Assembly (NCBI RefSeq): GCF_002294725.1
Contig: NZ_NSFT01000002.1
Coordinates: 593,270 to 657,269, forward strand
DNA: 64,000 nt
Source: Mesorhizobium sp. WSM4313
Lineage (GTDB): Bacteria; Pseudomonadota; Alphaproteobacteria; Rhizobiales; Rhizobiaceae
Direction of reading: 5' to 3'
How positions within the stretch are numbered: the stretch's first letter is position 1; the number at the start of each line of letters is the position of its first letter. Below the pieces are notes generated by a model. That model saw only the letters and a list, made by a program, of their open reading frames with translations, had not been told where the DNA came from and did no database searches. The translations under genes and the position numbers were made by a program. Positions 27,562 through 36,075 of this stretch are shown in pieces.

Positions 27562-28227
27562 GTGAAGATACTGGCGCTGGGGGCACATCCCGACGATATC
27601 GAGATATTCATGTTCGGTACGCTGGCCGCCTATGCCGCGCAAGGCGCAGAACTGACTTTCGCCATAGCCACGGACGGCGCCAGGGGCGGCACGGGCGACC
27701 CCAAGGCGCTTGCCCGCTTGCGGCGCAAGGAAGCGACCACGGCGGCAGGCCTGCTCGGCGTCGAGCCGCGCTTCCTCGACTTTCCCGACGGGCAGCTCGT
27801 CGCCGATGCCGCGTTCATTGCGGCGCTGAAGGCACTGATCGGCGAGGTGAAGCCCGACCTCGCTATCACCCATGCGCCCTCCGATTATCACGGCGACCAC
27901 CGCGCCTTGTCCGACGGCGTGCGGCTCGCCGCATCCTTCGCGGTGCCGGTGCTGCATGCCGATACGCTCGGCGGCACAGGCTTTTCGCCGACGCATTATG
28001 TCGAGATTTCGCATCATTGGGACATCAAGGCGAAAGCGATCCTCGCGCACCAGTCGCAGGGTCCGGAGCACTATGTGCACAGGGCGCGCCTCCAGAATGA
28101 GTTTCGCGCCGGACAGTGCAACGGCGCACCCGGCGCGCTGGCCGAGGCTTTCCGCTTCGAGCCGACCTTCCCCTTCGCCGACATACGTGCGCTCCTGCCG
28201 CCGGCTCCGCCGATCCGGCCGGTGTGA
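27562..28227 (+). CDS. PIG-L/LmbE-family deacetylase
   Basis: A 221-residue zinc-dependent N-acetyl-sugar deacetylase-like protein. The metal-binding AHPDD motif is in LALGAHPDDIEIFMFG, a second Asp/His region is HAPSDYHGDHRALS, and TDGARGGTGDP is typical of the family. The family removes acetyl groups from N-acetylglucosaminyl lipids or related compounds; the rhizobial substrate is unknown. A GTG start at 27562 with GGGAGAGA upstream is chosen because it leads directly into the first strand. It is divergent from the DMT transporter with only 23 bases between starts, so the promoters overlap. Confidence 0.88.
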   Translation: MKILALGAHPDDIEIFMFGTLAAYAAQGAELTFAIATDGARGGTGDPKALARLRRKEATTAAGLLGVEPRFLDFPDGQLVADAAFIAALKALIGEVKPDLAITHAPSDYHGDHRALSDGVRLAASFAVPVLHADTLGGTGFSPTHYVEISHHWDIKAKAILAHQSQGPEHYVHRARLQNEFRAGQCNGAPGALAEAFRFEPTFPFADIRALLPPAPPIRPV

Positions 28228-28353
28228 CGACAGGTCCGGGCCCCGCCAACGCGGCCAGCTGACGTCAGCAGGACCCAGATCCGGCGATCATTTCCCAATG
28301 ATTTCAATGACGCATTTCGCCATGCTGCGGCGCAGCAACGAATTCGCTTGCGT

Positions 28354-28393
28354 TGTTTAGTAAAAAGCGCATCACTAAACAAATTACTAAACA
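28354..28393 (+). promoter_or_regulatory. Operator-like array of TGTTTAGT/ACTAAACA half-sites
   Basis: TGTTTAGT (28354-28361), ACTAAACA (28374-28381) and ACTAAACA again (28386-28393) lie 105-144 bases before the ABC-importer operon. The first two form an inverted repeat with a 12-base spacer; the third is a direct repeat 12 bases further. The AT-rich cluster in a GC-rich setting is likely a regulator binding site for the operon at 28498-40506. The regulator is unknown. Confidence 0.6.
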
Positions 28394-28497
28394 TCGGGCG
28401 GCGCATTCGCCCCGCCGTGTTTGGGCCCTCGGAGGAGCGAGGGTTGAGGGCTCTTGAAACCGTCATCCGGACGCGTTTCGCAAATGGGAGGTAAGGC

Positions 28498-29829
28498 ATG
28501 AAATCGACCTTGAAACTGGCGTTGGGACTGGCCTCGGCGATCTTTGCGTCGACAGCCGTCTCGAACGTCGCGCATGCGGAAGACCTGACGCTGTGCTGGG
28601 CGGCCTGGGATCCGGCCAACGCGCTCGTGGAACTGTCCAAAGACTTCACCAAGGAAACCGGCATCGGCATGAAATTCGAGTTCGTGCCATGGACCAATTA
28701 CGCCGACCGCTTCCTCAACGAGCTCAACTCGCACGGCAAGCTCTGCGACCTGATCATCGGTGACAGCCAGTGGATCGGCGGCGCCGCCGAGAACGGCCAT
28801 TACGTCAAGCTGAACGACTTCTTCGACAAGGAGAAGATCAGCATGGACGACTTCGTGCCGGCGACCGTGGTCGGCTATTCGGAATGGCCGAAGAACACGC
28901 CGAACTACTGGGCGCTGCCGGCCATGGGCGACGTCGTCGGCTGGACCTATCGCAAGGACTGGTTCTCGCGGCCCGAGTTGCAGAAAGAATTCAAGGAGAA
29001 GTATGGCTGGGACCTCGCCCCGCCGACCACCTTCGACCAGCTGAAGCAGATCGCCGAATTCTTCCAGAAGCGGCAGATCGACGGCAAGACCGTCTATGGC
29101 GCCTCCATCTACACCGAGCGCGGCTCGGAAGGCATCACCATGGGTGCCATGGACGTGCTCTACAGCTACGGCTTCCAATATGAGAACCCGAAGAAGCCCT
29201 ATGAGATGGAGGGCTTCGTCAACTCCGAGAAATCGGTGAAGGGGCTGGAATTTTACAAGGCGCTCTATGACTGCTGCACACCGCCCGGCGCCTCAAACAG
29301 CTACATGGGCGAAGGTGTCGACGCCTTCAAATCCGGCCAGGTGGCGATGCACATGAACTTCGCCTTCACCTGGCCTGGCCTGCAGAAGGACGAGAATGTC
29401 GGCGGCGACAAGATCGGTTACTTCGTCAATCCGAAGGGTCCCGACGGCGACCAGTTCGCGCAGCTCGGCGGCCAGGGCATTTCGGTGGTCTCCTATTCCG
29501 ACAAGCAGGAATCGGCGCTGAAATACATCAAGTGGTTCGCCAACAAGGATGTGCAGGCCAAGTGGTGGTCGCTCGGCGGCTATTCCTGCCTGAACTCGGT
29601 GGTCAAGGACCCGAAGTTCCCGTCCAGCCAGCCCTATGCTCAGGCCTTCCTCGACTCGATGGCAATCGTGAAGGACTTCTGGGCGGAACCCAGCTACGCG
29701 CCGCTGCTGCAGGCCTCGCAGAAGCGCTTCCATGACTATGTCGTGGCCGGCCAGGGCTCGCCCAAGGACGCGCTCAACGGGCTGGTCAAGGACTGGACGC
29801 AGGTCTTCCAGGACGACGGCAAGATGTAA
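28498..29829 (+). CDS. ABC transporter substrate-binding protein (carbohydrate type)
   Basis: A 443-residue periplasmic binding protein of the extracellular solute-binding family 1. The signal peptide is at residues 1-27 (LASAIFASTAVSNVAHA, cleavage before EDLTL). The mature protein has the two-lobed pattern with aromatic residues for sugar contact (WAAWDPANAL, FVPWTNYADRF, NFAFTWPGL). A strong GGGAGG precedes the ATG at 28498. It heads a long operon of transporter and dihydroxyacetone-kinase/PTS genes, which suggests a small polyol or ketose ligand; this is an inference. A strong hairpin follows the gene. Confidence 0.92.
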   Translation: MKSTLKLALGLASAIFASTAVSNVAHAEDLTLCWAAWDPANALVELSKDFTKETGIGMKFEFVPWTNYADRFLNELNSHGKLCDLIIGDSQWIGGAAENGHYVKLNDFFDKEKISMDDFVPATVVGYSEWPKNTPNYWALPAMGDVVGWTYRKDWFSRPELQKEFKEKYGWDLAPPTTFDQLKQIAEFFQKRQIDGKTVYGASIYTERGSEGITMGAMDVLYSYGFQYENPKKPYEMEGFVNSEKSVKGLEFYKALYDCCTPPGASNSYMGEGVDAFKSGQVAMHMNFAFTWPGLQKDENVGGDKIGYFVNPKGPDGDQFAQLGGQGISVVSYSDKQESALKYIKWFANKDVQAKWWSLGGYSCLNSVVKDPKFPSSQPYAQAFLDSMAIVKDFWAEPSYAPLLQASQKRFHDYVVAGQGSPKDALNGLVKDWTQVFQDDGKM

Positions 29830-29851
29830 GCTCCTCCCGAGCTCGATCCAC

Positions 29852-29881
29852 GCGTCCCGTGCCGCCCTTGGCACGGGACGC
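29852..29881 (+). terminator. Intra-operon hairpin after the binding-protein gene
   Basis: GCGTCCCGTGCC and GGCACGGGACGC pair perfectly over 12 bases around a 6-base loop. No T-run follows. It is best read as an mRNA-stabilising or attenuating hairpin that raises binding-protein output relative to the permeases, as known for other binding-protein operons. Confidence 0.7.
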
Positions 29882-29935
29882 AGTTCAGATAAATTCCACA
29901 GTCGGAACTTACCCGTGACCGAAGCAGGACTTACC

Positions 29936-30883
29936 ATGCTCGATCGGACTGCGGACAACGTTGCCCGGGCAACACCGGAACCGTTGGCCAAGAAGATCCG
30001 GGGCATCAGCGACAAGGGCCTCGCCTGGCTGTTCATCTCGCCGACGATCCTTTTGCTGTTGGCCATCAACATCTTCCCGCTGTTCTGGGCGATCTATCTC
30101 TCCTTCACCAATTTCCGCGCCAACCGGCCGAACGAGGTGGTGAAGAATCTGGGGCTCGCCAATTACCAGCGCATCCTCGGCGACCAGGACATCTGGATCG
30201 CCATGCAGACGACGGCGCATTTCGTGTTCTGGACGATCCTTCTGCAGACGGTGATCGGCTTCACGCTGGCCTGGCTGATCGACCGCAAGTTTCGCGGCCA
30301 CGCCTTCTGGACCACCATCATCCTGGTGCCGATGATGTTGTCGCCGGCGGTGGTCGGCAATTTCTGGCGCTTCCTCTACGAGCCGCAGATCGGGCTGTTT
30401 TCCTATGTCGTCTCCTTCGTCACCGGCATTCCGCCGACGAATGTGCAGATGCTGTCCAATGTCGAGCTGGCGCCTTGGGCGATCATCATCGTCGACACCT
30501 GGATGTGGACGCCCTACGTGATGCTGATCTGCCTCGCCGGCCTGCGCTCCATCCCCGAATACATCTATGAGGCGGCCGAGGTCGACCGCGCCTCCAACTG
30601 GCGGCAGTTTTGGTCGATCACGCTGCCGATGGCGCTGCCCTTCATCATGCTGGCGGTGCTGTTTCGCGGCATCGAGAATTTCAAGATGTTCGACATGGTC
30701 AACCTTCTGACCGGCGGCGGACCCGGCTCGACCACGGAAGTCGCCTCGATCACGCTGAAGCGGCAGGCGTTCGAGAGCTGGCGCACCGGTTATTCCTCCG
30801 CCTTCGCCATCATCCTGTTCGTCGCCGTGTTCGGGCTGGCCAACATCTACGTCAAGGCGCTCAATAAGGTGAAGCAGAGATGA
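29936..30883 (+). CDS. ABC transporter permease (MalF/UgpA-like)
   Basis: A 315-residue inner-membrane permease with six main membrane segments beginning LAWLFISPTILLLLAINIFPLFWAIYL. The EAA loop that contacts the ATPase is EAAEVDRASNWRQFWSITLPMALP. The sequence GGGPGSTTEVASITLKRQAF is typical of the MalF/UgpA group of sugar permeases. The ATG at 29936 has AGGA at a normal distance; a GTG at 29915 is possible. It is translationally coupled to the next permease (4-base overlap). Confidence 0.93.
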   Translation: MLDRTADNVARATPEPLAKKIRGISDKGLAWLFISPTILLLLAINIFPLFWAIYLSFTNFRANRPNEVVKNLGLANYQRILGDQDIWIAMQTTAHFVFWTILLQTVIGFTLAWLIDRKFRGHAFWTTIILVPMMLSPAVVGNFWRFLYEPQIGLFSYVVSFVTGIPPTNVQMLSNVELAPWAIIIVDTWMWTPYVMLICLAGLRSIPEYIYEAAEVDRASNWRQFWSITLPMALPFIMLAVLFRGIENFKMFDMVNLLTGGGPGSTTEVASITLKRQAFESWRTGYSSAFAIILFVAVFGLANIYVKALNKVKQR

Positions 30884-31830
30884 GCCTGACCACCGCCCAT
30901 TCCGTCGTCGCACCCTCGTCGAACGCGAAGCTGATCGCCGGCACGATCATCATAGCCTATGCGCTGATCTCGATCGTGCCGCTGCTGTGGATCTTCGCCA
31001 CCAGCTTCAAGACGCCGCCGGATTCGATCGCCTATCCGCCCAAGATCGTCTTCCAGCCGAGCATCGAGGGCTATTGCAATCTGTTCACCACCCGGACCCG
31101 GCAAACGCCGGAATATATCAATTCGCTCGGACCGGCGACCGGCTTCTGCGACGAGACGGTGCGCAAGCGCAACATGGTGATCGCCGGGCCGTCGAACTTC
31201 CTGCCGCGCTTCGTCAACTCGCTGATCATCGCCTTCGGCTCGACCTTCTGCGCGGTGTTCCTAGGCACGCTCTCGGCCTATGGTTTCTCGCGCTTCAAGG
31301 TGCCTCTGGCCGACGACCTTCTGTTCTTCATCCTGTCGACGCGCTTCATGCCGCCGATCGCGGTGGCGATCCCGATCTATCTGATGTACCGCGAGCTCGG
31401 CCTCTCCGACACCGCGCTCGGCATGATCCTGCTCTACACCGCGGTCAATGTCTCGCTGGCTGTGTGGCTCTTGAAGGGCTTCATCGACGAGATCCCGCGC
31501 GAATATGAAGAGGCCGCGATGATCGACGGCTACACTAGGCTGCAGGCCTTCTGGCGCACCGTGCTGCCGCAGGCGACGACCGGCATCGCCGCGACCGCCA
31601 TCTTCTGCCTGATCTTTGCCTGGAACGAATACGCGTTCGCAGCGCTGCTCACTTCCGGCACGGCGCAGACCGCGCCGCCCTTCATCCCGACCATCATCGG
31701 CGAGGGCGGCCAGGACTGGCCGGCGGTTGCCGCCGGCACGACCATCTTCCTGGTGCCGATCCTCGTCTTCACCATCCTGCTGCGCAAGCAACTCTTGCGC
31801 GGCATCACCTTCGGCGCGGTGCGTAAATGA
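30880..31830 (+). CDS. ABC transporter permease (MalG/UgpE-like)
   Basis: A 316-residue permease, partner of the preceding one. The first membrane segment is LIAGTIIIAYALISIVPLLW, with five more following. The EAA loop is EYEEAAMIDGYTRLQAFWRTVLPQ, matching the MalG family. The start codon overlaps the stop of the previous gene (ATGA). A palindromic element of 143 bases separates it from the next gene of the operon. Confidence 0.93.
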   Translation: MSLTTAHSVVAPSSNAKLIAGTIIIAYALISIVPLLWIFATSFKTPPDSIAYPPKIVFQPSIEGYCNLFTTRTRQTPEYINSLGPATGFCDETVRKRNMVIAGPSNFLPRFVNSLIIAFGSTFCAVFLGTLSAYGFSRFKVPLADDLLFFILSTRFMPPIAVAIPIYLMYRELGLSDTALGMILLYTAVNVSLAVWLLKGFIDEIPREYEEAAMIDGYTRLQAFWRTVLPQATTGIAATAIFCLIFAWNEYAFAALLTSGTAQTAPPFIPTIIGEGGQDWPAVAAGTTIFLVPILVFTILLRKQLLRGITFGAVRK

Positions 31831-31850
31831 CTAGTGTGGGAATAAGTCGA

Positions 31851-31993
31851 CCCCCACTCCGTCGAGCTTCGCTCGACACCTCTCCCCCGATCGACGGGGG
31901 AGAGGAAGGACGCGAATTTCATTCAGCCAGGCTCCCTTCATCTCCCTCCGGAGGGGGGAGAGGTGGCGCTGCGAAGCAGCGACGGAGTGGGGG
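31851..31993. repeat. Inverted-repeat element inserted within the ABC operon
   Basis: The ends CCCCCACTCCGTCG and CGACGGAGTGGGGG are perfect 14-base inverted repeats. Inside them are further matching arms (CTTCGCTCGACACCTCTCCCCC against GGGGGGAGAGGTGGCGCTGCGAAG). No frame is present. This looks like a REP/MITE-type element of rhizobia; it sits between a permease gene and the small membrane-protein gene and can fold strongly in the transcript. Confidence 0.78.
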
Positions 31994-32044
31994 AACCACC
32001 TGGCAACCATCTCTCCCCTTGAACGGGAAGGAAGGGAGGAACGC

Positions 32045-32248
32045 ATGAATCGCTCTGTTGCCTCCAAGCGCTCCTCTTGGCCCGTCTGGGCCAGGCGCGG
32101 CCTGATGGAAAACATCGCGACCGCGATCATCGCGATCGGCTTCCTGATGCTGTTCCAGCCCTTCGCGCTGTCGCTCTACACCTATTCATTCATCACCATG
32201 CTTGCCGGCACGGTGATGTTCATCATCGTCTCGAAATTCCCGGAATAG
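32045..32248 (+). CDS. Small membrane protein of the ABC operon
   Basis: A 67-residue protein with a basic N-terminus (NRSVASKRSSWPVWARRG) and two membrane segments (ENIATAIIAIGFLMLFQPFAL, YSFITMLAGTVMFIIVS). GAGGA precedes the ATG by four bases. Its stop is 2 bases from the ATPase start, so it belongs to the operon. No family function is established; a role as an accessory subunit of the transporter is a guess from position. Confidence 0.75.
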   Translation: MNRSVASKRSSWPVWARRGLMENIATAIIAIGFLMLFQPFALSLYTYSFITMLAGTVMFIIVSKFPE

Positions 32249-32250
32249 AG

Positions 32251-33357
32251 ATGGCCGAGATCCGTGTTCAGAATCTGAGGAAAGCCTTCGGCGCATTCGT
32301 CGCCGTGCAGGATTCCAATTTCGTCGTCGAGGACGGCGAGTTCTTCGTCATGCTCGGCCCGTCCGGCTGCGGCAAGACGACGACGCTGCGCATGATCGCC
32401 GGTCTCGAGCTGCCGACCGGCGGCAAGATCCTGCTCGGCGGCGAGGACGTCACCATGCGCCGGGCGCGCGAGCGCGACATCGCCTTCGTCTTCCAGCTCT
32501 TCGCGCTCTACCCGCACATGAATGTGCGCAAAAATATCGGCTTCCCGCTGCTGGCGCAGGGCATGCCCTCGGCCGAAATCCGAAGCCGCGTCGAGGAGAC
32601 AGCAAAGCTGCTGCGCATCGACCATCTGCTCGACAAGTCCGTTTCCGGCCTTGCTGGCGGCGACCGCCAGCGCGTCGCGCTCGGCCGCGCCATCGTGCGG
32701 CGGCCGAAATGTTTTCTCATGGACGAGCCGCTCGGCACCCTCGATACCGAGTTCCGCGATCTGATGGTGCATGAGCTGCGCGAGCTGCACAACCGCATCC
32801 ATGCGACCACGGTCTATGTCACGCACGACCAGATGGAAGCGATGTCGATGGCCGACAAGATAGCGGTGATGAATCACGGCGTCATCGAGCAGTTCGGAAG
32901 CCCACGCGAAATCTACGACCGGCCGGCGACCATGTTCGTCGCCGATTTCATCGGCTCGCCGCCGATGAATTTCCTCAAGTTCGGTGGCGGCCTCGCCAAG
33001 GGTGCGAAGGAGATCGTCGTGCAGGGCGCCAAGGTCGCGGTGCCGGAGGTACGCGAGGATGTGGCACCCGCCGACATGGCGCTCGGCATCCGGCCCGAGC
33101 ACATCCGCTTCGACGATGGCTCGAAGCTGCGCGGCGCGATCTACGGCACCGAATATCTCGGCACCACGCAGATCGTCGCCGTCGAGACGGCCGACGGCAT
33201 CATCAAGGCGCGCGTGCCGGCCGGCATCCATCTCAGCCCCGGCGAGCAGGTCGGGCTGGCGCTGAACGGCGCGCGGCTCTCGCTATTCGAGAAGGGTTCC
33301 GGCCGCGCGGTCAGGACCGCCATGCATGATCAGGCAGCGGAGGCGCGCCATGGCTGA
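32251..33357 (+). CDS. ABC transporter ATPase with a divergent signature motif
   Basis: A 368-residue MalK/UgpC-type ATPase with a C-terminal TOBE-like domain. Walker A is GPSGCGKTTT, Walker B is CFLMDEPLGTLD, and the switch His is in YVTHDQMEAM. The signature motif reads LAGGDRQRVALG instead of LSGGQ, and the Q-loop is VFQLFALYP. These changes at the dimer interface suggest an asymmetric heterodimer with the next ATPase, whose signature is LSGGE. It overlaps the next gene by 8 bases. Confidence 0.93.
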   Translation: MAEIRVQNLRKAFGAFVAVQDSNFVVEDGEFFVMLGPSGCGKTTTLRMIAGLELPTGGKILLGGEDVTMRRARERDIAFVFQLFALYPHMNVRKNIGFPLLAQGMPSAEIRSRVEETAKLLRIDHLLDKSVSGLAGGDRQRVALGRAIVRRPKCFLMDEPLGTLDTEFRDLMVHELRELHNRIHATTVYVTHDQMEAMSMADKIAVMNHGVIEQFGSPREIYDRPATMFVADFIGSPPMNFLKFGGGLAKGAKEIVVQGAKVAVPEVREDVAPADMALGIRPEHIRFDDGSKLRGAIYGTEYLGTTQIVAVETADGIIKARVPAGIHLSPGEQVGLALNGARLSLFEKGSGRAVRTAMHDQAAEARHG

Positions 33358-34363
33358 CGTTCACATCCAGGGCGTGACCAAGAGCTTTGGCGACACCGTC
33401 GCGATCGACGATCTCGACCTCACGATCAAGGACGGCGAATTCGTCGTGCTGCTCGGGCCGACCGGCGCCGGCAAGACGACGACGCTGAGGCTGATCGCCG
33501 GACTGGAACGGCCGGACAGCGGCACGATCCACATCGGCGGCCATGACGCGACGGCGCTGTCGCCGGCCGAACGCGACACCGCCTTCGTCTTCCAGCAATA
33601 TTCGCTTTATCCGCATCTTTCGGTGTTCGACAATCTCGCCTTCCCGCTGCGCTCGCCGGCGCGGCGGTTTCCCGAAGAGGCGGTGCGCCGCCGTGTCGAG
33701 GAAGTCGCGCGCATGGTGCGCATCGATCACAAGCTCGACAACCGCTCGACGAAACTGTCCGGCGGCGAGATGCAGCGAGTCGCCATCGGCCGTGCCCTGG
33801 TGCGCAAGCCCGCGATCTACCTGATGGACGAGCCGCTGTCCTCGCTCGACGCCAAGCTGCGCGCCGATCTCAGGCTCGAGCTGAAGCGCATCCAGTCCGA
33901 GCTCGGCGCCACCATGCTCTATGTCACGCACGACCAGATCGAGGCGATGACCATGGCCGACCGCATCGGCATTCTCGCCGATGGCATGCTGGTGCAGATC
34001 GGCACGCCGCGCGCGATCTATTCTGAGCCGGCTAATCTTCATGTCGCAGCCCGCCTCGGCCAGCCGGCGATCAACCTCTTGCCGGCCGGACTGCTGCCTG
34101 ACGGCGGCGCGCCGGCCGGAACGATGACGATCGGCGCGCGCACCGAGCATCTCGCGATCGAGAAGGCGCTGAACGGTCATGCCGACGGCGTCGTCGACTG
34201 GGTCGAGCATCTCGGCGACCAGAACCACCTGCATGTGACGGTGGGGCCGAAGAAGCTGGTGACGCTCACCGATCCGGAAACGCCTTTAGCCAAAGGGGAT
34301 AAGGTGACGATCCGCTACCTGGCGCCGCTCTATTTCGGCTCGGACGGGCAAAGATTGATGTAG
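33350..34363 (+). CDS. ABC transporter ATPase (MalK/UgpC type)
   Basis: A 337-residue ATPase paired with the preceding one. Walker A is GPTGAGKTTT, the Q-loop is VFQQYSLYPHLS, the signature is LSGGEMQRVAIG, Walker B is IYLMDEPLSSLD and the switch is YVTHDQIEAM. A TOBE-like C-terminal domain follows. The ATG at 33350 lies inside the end of the previous gene (8-base overlap). Two different ATPases for one pair of permeases indicates a heterodimeric motor, as in some glycerol and polyol importers. Confidence 0.93.
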   Translation: MADVHIQGVTKSFGDTVAIDDLDLTIKDGEFVVLLGPTGAGKTTTLRLIAGLERPDSGTIHIGGHDATALSPAERDTAFVFQQYSLYPHLSVFDNLAFPLRSPARRFPEEAVRRRVEEVARMVRIDHKLDNRSTKLSGGEMQRVAIGRALVRKPAIYLMDEPLSSLDAKLRADLRLELKRIQSELGATMLYVTHDQIEAMTMADRIGILADGMLVQIGTPRAIYSEPANLHVAARLGQPAINLLPAGLLPDGGAPAGTMTIGARTEHLAIEKALNGHADGVVDWVEHLGDQNHLHVTVGPKKLVTLTDPETPLAKGDKVTIRYLAPLYFGSDGQRLM

Positions 34364-34424
34364 CCGGCTCGCGCATAAATTTACAAACCGATTGACGACC
34401 GCAGATACGGACTGGACGAAATTC

Positions 34425-36065
34425 ATGAAGCACTTTTTCAACCGCAAGGACACGATCGTCACCGAGGCGCTGGACGGCTTCCTCGCCACGGCGGGATCGG
34501 GCGCGCTGGCTCGCCTTGACGGCTACCCCGAGATCAAGGTCGTGCTGCGCGCCGAGTGGGACAAGACGAAGGTGGCGATCGTTTCCGGCGGAGGCGCGGG
34601 GCATGAACCCTCGCATGCCGGCTTCGTCGGCGCCGGCATGCTGACGGCGGCCGTCTCCGGCGAGATCTTCGCTTCGCCCAGCGTCGAGGCGGTGCTGGCG
34701 GCGATCCGCGCCACGACGGGGTCGGCCGGCTGCCTGCTGGTCGTCAAGAACTACACCGGCGACCGGCTCAATTTCGGACTGGCCGCGGAAAAGGCGCGCG
34801 CCGAGGGCCTTGCGGTCGAGATGGTGATCGTAGGCGACGACATCGCGTTGCCCGACATCGCCCAGCCGCGCGGCGTCGCCGGCACGTTGTTCGTGCACAA
34901 GATCGCCGGTCATCTGTCCGAAGCCGGTCACGACCTGGCGTCGGTTGCCGCAGCGGCACGGGCGGCGGCCAAGGACATCTTTTCGCTCGGCATCTCGCTT
35001 TCCTCCTGCTCGATCCCCGGACAGGCGCATGAGGAGCGCTTCGGCGCGGATGACGGCGAGCTCGGCCTCGGCATCCATGGCGAGCCGGGCGTCGAGCGCA
35101 TCGCGCTACAGAGCGCCGGCGCATTCGTCGCTGTCATGGCCGAACGCCTCGCGGCGCGGCTCGATCCTGGCGGCCGCTATGCCTTGCTGATCAACAATCT
35201 CGGCTCGGTACCGCCGCTCGAAATGTCTTTGATCGCCAACGCCGTCTTGTCCTCGCCGCTGGCGAAGGCCGTGGCGCTGACGATCGGCCCCGGGCATCTG
35301 ATGACGGCGCTCAACATGAACGGCTTCTCGCTGTCGTTGCTCAAGCTCGACGCGGAACGCGAGGCGGCACTGCTGGCGCCCGTCGGCCCGCATGCCTGGC
35401 TGCCGGCAAAACCGGTTCGTCAGCCGGTCGTTATCGCGATGGCCAAGCCCGCCACCGGCGCAGCCACGAAGCCCGCCAGCCGCGATGCGGCCGCCGAGCG
35501 GCTGATCAGAGCTGCCTGCCAAAAGCTGATCGCGCTCGAAGAGCCGCTCAACGGGCTCGACGCGAAGGCAGGCGACGGCGACACCGGCTCAACCGTGGCG
35601 ACCGGCGCGCGCAGCATTCTCGAGCGCATCGACACGCTGCCGCTCGCCGACAAGGCCGCGACATTTGCCGCAATCGGCGATGCGCTGGGTGCGTCGATGG
35701 GCGGCTCCAGCGGCGTGCTGTTGTCGATCTTCTTCACCGCCGCCGCACAGACTTTGCGTTTCGGCGCAACTTTGCCCAAGGCGCTGCTCGCTGGGCTAGA
35801 CCGCATGACTTTCTACGGCGGCGCCAGGATCGGCGACCGCACCATGGTCGATGCGCTGGAGCCGGCACTGCGGGCGCTTGATGCAAGCGGGCTGGAAGCG
35901 GCGGCAGAAGCGGCGCGGCAAGGCGCCGAGGCAACCGCGGCGATGCAGAAGGCGAAAGCCGGCCGCTCCGCCTATATCGGCAGGCAGCTTGACACAGCGG
36001 ATCCAGGCGCCTTCGCGGTCGCCGAAGTTTTCGCTGCCCTGGCGGCGCTGTTCACCCCGGCATGA
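34425..36065 (+). CDS. Dihydroxyacetone kinase, fused DhaK-DhaL
   Basis: A 546-residue two-domain kinase. The DhaK domain (about 1-335) has KVAIVSGGGAGHEPSHAGFVG and the substrate-binding His near residue 218 in GLGIHGEPG, which forms a hemiaminal with the ketone. The DhaL domain (about 360-546) has the nucleotide-metal motif AKAGDGDTGSTVATG and GASMGGSSGVLL. Fused DhaK-DhaL proteins are usually ATP-dependent. Substrate may be dihydroxyacetone or a related ketose such as erythrulose, since this family includes erythrulose kinases. ATG at 34425 is chosen over a TTG 33 bases earlier. Confidence 0.92.
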   Translation: MKHFFNRKDTIVTEALDGFLATAGSGALARLDGYPEIKVVLRAEWDKTKVAIVSGGGAGHEPSHAGFVGAGMLTAAVSGEIFASPSVEAVLAAIRATTGSAGCLLVVKNYTGDRLNFGLAAEKARAEGLAVEMVIVGDDIALPDIAQPRGVAGTLFVHKIAGHLSEAGHDLASVAAAARAAAKDIFSLGISLSSCSIPGQAHEERFGADDGELGLGIHGEPGVERIALQSAGAFVAVMAERLAARLDPGGRYALLINNLGSVPPLEMSLIANAVLSSPLAKAVALTIGPGHLMTALNMNGFSLSLLKLDAEREAALLAPVGPHAWLPAKPVRQPVVIAMAKPATGAATKPASRDAAAERLIRAACQKLIALEEPLNGLDAKAGDGDTGSTVATGARSILERIDTLPLADKAATFAAIGDALGASMGGSSGVLLSIFFTAAAQTLRFGATLPKALLAGLDRMTFYGGARIGDRTMVDALEPALRALDASGLEAAAEAARQGAEATAAMQKAKAGRSAYIGRQLDTADPGAFAVAEVFAALAALFTPA

Positions 36066-36075
36066 AGGACAGACA

